Source of the DNA: an uncultured Gammaproteobacteria bacterium | GTDB taxonomy: Bacteria > Pseudomonadota > Gammaproteobacteria > Steroidobacterales > Foliamicaceae | Direction: 5' to 3' | DNA length: 64,000 bases | Assembly: GCA_951828235.1 (NCBI GenBank) | Contig: OX639965.1 | Coordinates: 1,980,212 to 2,044,211, forward strand | In this document: in pieces, positions 61,467 through 64,000 of the stretch | Position numbering within the stretch: the stretch's first letter is position 1 | How the letters are laid out: every line of letters starts with the position of its first letter | Translations under genes and position numbers: made by a program | Notes under the pieces: model-generated | Told to the model about the DNA's origin: nothing | Database searches by the model: none | Seen by the model: only the letters and a program-made list of their open reading frames with translations

Positions 61467-63518
61467 ATGTCCATTTCAACAAATAGTTATGTATATGGAA
61501 ATTGGATGGCCGGAGGGAGGGAAGGAACTCATATTTACCATTCTGTCACTGGTAAACGTATCACTTCGACGAGTAGTGAGGGAGTGAACTTCGAGCAGGT
61601 GCTGGATTACGGGCGGTCGATCGGGGGTCCTGCGCTGCGCGCCATGACCATCCACGAGCGCGCCCTGGCGCTAAAGGCGCTGGCCAAGCACCTGCTAAAG
61701 CGCAAGGACGAGTTCTACCGAATTTCCGCCTATACGGGCGCCACCCGGGCCGACAGCTGGGTGGATATTGAGGGTGGGATCGGGACCCTGTTCAGCTTTT
61801 CCAGCATCGCCCGGCGCGAATTCCCGAACGAACCTTTCATCGTGGAAGGCGGCGCGGAGCGCCTCTCGGCCGAGAACACCTTTTCGGCCCGCCACATCCT
61901 CACTCCCAAGCGTGGCGTGTCCTTGCATATCAACGCGTTCAACTTCCCCTGCTGGGGGATGCTGGAGAAAATCGCCCCCAGCCTGATCGCGGGCGTGCCC
62001 GCGGTCGTCAAGCCTGCGACCGGTTCGGCGTACCTGACCGAGGCGATGGTCCGTGAAATCGTTGCCTCGGGGCTCCTGCCTGAAGGTGCATTGCAACTTA
62101 TCTGCGGCGGCACCGGCGACCTCCTGGATCATCTGACCGAGCAGGACGTGGTCACGTTTACCGGTTCAGCCGAGACCGGCCGGATGCTGAAGGCGCATCC
62201 CAACATCATCGCCAGGAGCATCCCGTTCAACCAGGAGGCGGATTCGCTCAACTGCTGCATTCTGGGCAAGTCGGTGAGCGCGGGCGACCCGGAGTTCGAC
62301 CTGTTCGTCAGGGAGGTCGCGAGAGAGATGACCTCCAAGGCAGGGCAGAAGTGCACCGCGATCCGCCGCATCCTGGTCACGCACCAACAGGCCCAGCCGG
62401 TCGTCGACGCTCTGCAGGCGCGGCTGTCTAAAGTGGCGGTCGGCGATCCGGCCGCGGAAAGCGTGCGCATGGGGCCGCTGCTGGGCGCTACGCAGAAGGC
62501 CGAGGTACATGCCAGCGTCGAAGAATTGGCCGCGAGTTGCGAATTGCTCATGGGTGGCAGCGATGACTTCGAATTGATCGGCGAGCAGGCGGTGCGTGAC
62601 GCTTTCTATCCGCCCACGCTGCTGCATTGCGCCGACCCGTTTGCAACGGATGCGCCGCATTCGATAGAAGCCTTCGGGCCGGTTGCCACCCTTATGCCGT
62701 ACGGCGATCCCGGCGAGGCGGTTGATCTCGCCGCCCTGGGCCGCGGAAGCCTGGTGGGTTCCGTAGTGACCCGCGATGACGCCGAGGCGGCGCAGATTGT
62801 GCTCGGGACCGCCGCCTGGCACGGCCGAATGCTGGTGTTGAACCGCGAATGCGCGAAGGAATCCACCGGTCACGGCTCACCCTTGCCGATGCTGGTGCAC
62901 GGCGGACCGGGCCGCGCTGGAGGCGGCGAGGAATTGGGCGGGGCGCGGGCGGTAAAGCACTACATGCAGCGGACCTCGGTGCAGGGTTCGCCCAGTGTGC
63001 TGGTCGCCATCACCCGCGAGTATCAGTCCGGCGCCCGGGTCAGGGAAACGGAGGTGCATCCGTTCCGGAAGCATTTCGAGGACCTGCAGGTGGGCGACCG
63101 CCTCTCGACCCATCGTCGGACCGTGACCGAAGCCGATATCGTGAACTTCGGCTGTATTTCGGGCGATCACTTCTACGCCCATTTCGACGAAGAGGCGGCC
63201 AAAGAATCGCTGTTCGGCAAGCGGGTCGCGCACGGCTATTTCGTGATCTCGGCGGCTGCCGGCCTGTTCGTGGATCCCGCGCCGGGGCCGGTGTTGGCGA
63301 ATTACGGGCTGGAGAACCTGCGCTTCATCGAGCCGGTCGGTATGGGAGACACCATTCAGGCGCGGGTCACGGTCAAGAAGAAGATCGCGAAGGAAAAGCG
63401 CCCGGACGAAGACCACGCCGCCGGCGTCGTCGTGTGGGACGTGGAGATCGTCAACCAGGAGGACAAGGTCGTGGCGCTGTACGACGTGCTCACTCTGGTG
63501 CAAAGGAGAACGGAATGA
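61467..63518 (+). CDS. paaZ: Bifunctional ring-opening enzyme PaaZ
   Basis: PaaZ hydrolyses oxepin-CoA (hydratase domain) and oxidises the resulting semialdehyde with NADP+ (aldehyde dehydrogenase domain). The 683-residue protein is collinear with E. coli PaaZ. ALDH catalytic residues are E257 ([10 protein letters not shown]) and C296 ([10 protein letters not shown]). The MaoC-like hydratase has D567 and H572 in [12 protein letters not shown]. Linker: [19 protein letters not shown]. The first 40 codons are markedly AT-rich compared with the rest. The stop overlaps the paaA start by 4 bp, so a paaZ-paaA... operon runs out of the window. Confidence 0.96.
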   Translation: MSISTNSYVYGNWMAGGREGTHIYHSVTGKRITSTSSEGVNFEQVLDYGRSIGGPALRAMTIHERALALKALAKHLLKRKDEFYRISAYTGATRADSWVDIEGGIGTLFSFSSIARREFPNEPFIVEGGAERLSAENTFSARHILTPKRGVSLHINAFNFPCWGMLEKIAPSLIAGVPAVVKPATGSAYLTEAMVREIVASGLLPEGALQLICGGTGDLLDHLTEQDVVTFTGSAETGRMLKAHPNIIARSIPFNQEADSLNCCILGKSVSAGDPEFDLFVREVAREMTSKAGQKCTAIRRILVTHQQAQPVVDALQARLSKVAVGDPAAESVRMGPLLGATQKAEVHASVEELAASCELLMGGSDDFELIGEQAVRDAFYPPTLLHCADPFATDAPHSIEAFGPVATLMPYGDPGEAVDLAALGRGSLVGSVVTRDDAEAAQIVLGTAAWHGRMLVLNRECAKESTGHGSPLPMLVHGGPGRAGGGEELGGARAVKHYMQRTSVQGSPSVLVAITREYQSGARVRETEVHPFRKHFEDLQVGDRLSTHRRTVTEADIVNFGCISGDHFYAHFDEEAAKESLFGKRVAHGYFVISAAAGLFVDPAPGPVLANYGLENLRFIEPVGMGDTIQARVTVKKKIAKEKRPDEDHAAGVVVWDVEIVNQEDKVVALYDVLTLVQRRTE

Positions 63519-64000
63519 CGGACGACCACCTGTCCAATACCGAACCGGAAGCGGCCTTTCAGGAGCGGGTCGACAACGAAATCAAGATAGAACCCAAGGA
63601 CTGGATGCCGGAGGGCTACCGCAGGAACCTGATCCGGCAGATTTCGCAGCACGCCCACTCGGAGGTGATCGGCATGCAGCCGGAGGGCAACTGGATCACC
63701 CGAGCGCCCACGCTGAAGCGCAAGATGATCCTGCTGGCCAAAGTGCAGGATGAGGCCGGGCACGGCCTTTACCTGTACAGCGCTGCAGAAACGCTGGGCG
63801 TCACCCGCGAGGACATGATCGGTGCGCTGCACGAGGGGCACGCCAAGTATGCCTCGATCTTCAACTATCCCACGCTCACCTGGGCCGACGTGGGGGTTAT
63901 CGGCTGGCTGGTGGACAGCGCGGCGATCGTCAATCAGATTTCGCTGCAGCGCACCTCCTACGGTCCGTATTCGCGGGCGATGATCCGCATTTGCAAGGAA
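63515..64000 (+). CDS. paaA: Phenylacetyl-CoA 1,2-epoxidase subunit PaaA (partial, cut by window edge)
   Basis: PaaA is the di-iron catalytic subunit of the ring-1,2-phenylacetyl-CoA epoxidase PaaABCE. The visible 162 residues include [33 protein letters not shown], then the first iron-ligand motif [20 protein letters not shown] (E-x-x-H) and [19 protein letters not shown]. The start ATG overlaps the paaZ stop. The gene continues beyond base 64000; paaBCDE presumably follow but cannot be seen. Confidence 0.96.
   Translation, partial: MTDDHLSNTEPEAAFQERVDNEIKIEPKDWMPEGYRRNLIRQISQHAHSEVIGMQPEGNWITRAPTLKRKMILLAKVQDEAGHGLYLYSAAETLGVTREDMIGALHEGHAKYASIFNYPTLTWADVGVIGWLVDSAAIVNQISLQRTSYGPYSRAMIRICKE

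Overview
The window reads as chromosome of a GC-rich, Gram-negative heterotroph, most likely a gammaproteobacterium. Support: the gene order hfq-hflX-hflK-hflC-purA followed by an RNase R homologue, an alpha-2-macroglobulin/pbpC pair, rpsF-rpsR-rplI-dnaB, and three large TonB-dependent receptors. No phage, CRISPR array or intact insertion sequence was seen. One small non-autonomous element with terminal inverted repeats (MITE-like) and a few palindromic repeats are present.

Layout. (1) 231-21228, housekeeping: Hfq, HflX, HflKC, PurA, tRNA-Leu(CAG) on the minus strand, an RNase R homologue without its N-terminal cold-shock domains, A2M plus PBP1C, ribosomal proteins S6 and L9 with acidic tails, S18, DnaB, a DinG/YoaA helicase and TsaB carrying an in-frame palindromic insert. 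(2) 21233-30457, oxidoreductases and C-N chemistry: FAD-linked oxidase, old yellow enzyme, MITE, RidA, SDR, a Tat-exported DUF1838 protein and nitrilase-superfamily protein, ArgG and an MFS permease. (3) 30487-39558, a probable LacI-regulated uptake/catabolic island: LacI regulator, secreted serine hydrolase, double SnoaL-like protein, TonB receptor coupled to a sodium:solute symporter, and two secreted NTF2-like paralogues; operator-like palindromes sharing TGCATTCG lie in its divergent intergenic regions. (4) 39698-47309, mixed accessory genes including a decayed SulP transporter and a shattered second copy of paaK. (5) 47349-53451, aromatic-acid-type MFS permease, amidase, TonB receptor and LuxR-type regulator. 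(6) 53428-64000, the most interesting part: a minus-strand series paaK, araC-type regulator, TonB receptor, nitrilase, aldoxime dehydratase, alpha/beta hydrolase, divergent from paaZ-paaA, which runs off the window edge.

Together the genes of region 6 spell a route from an arylacetaldoxime to the corresponding nitrile (aldoxime dehydratase), to the carboxylic acid (nitrilase), to the acyl-CoA (PaaK) and into ring epoxidation and cleavage (PaaA and PaaZ), with its own outer-membrane receptor and AraC-type regulator. Each enzyme is a recognised family. The linkage of the aldoxime-nitrile pathway to the phenylacetate catabolon is the inferred system, with phenylacetaldoxime as the obvious candidate substrate.
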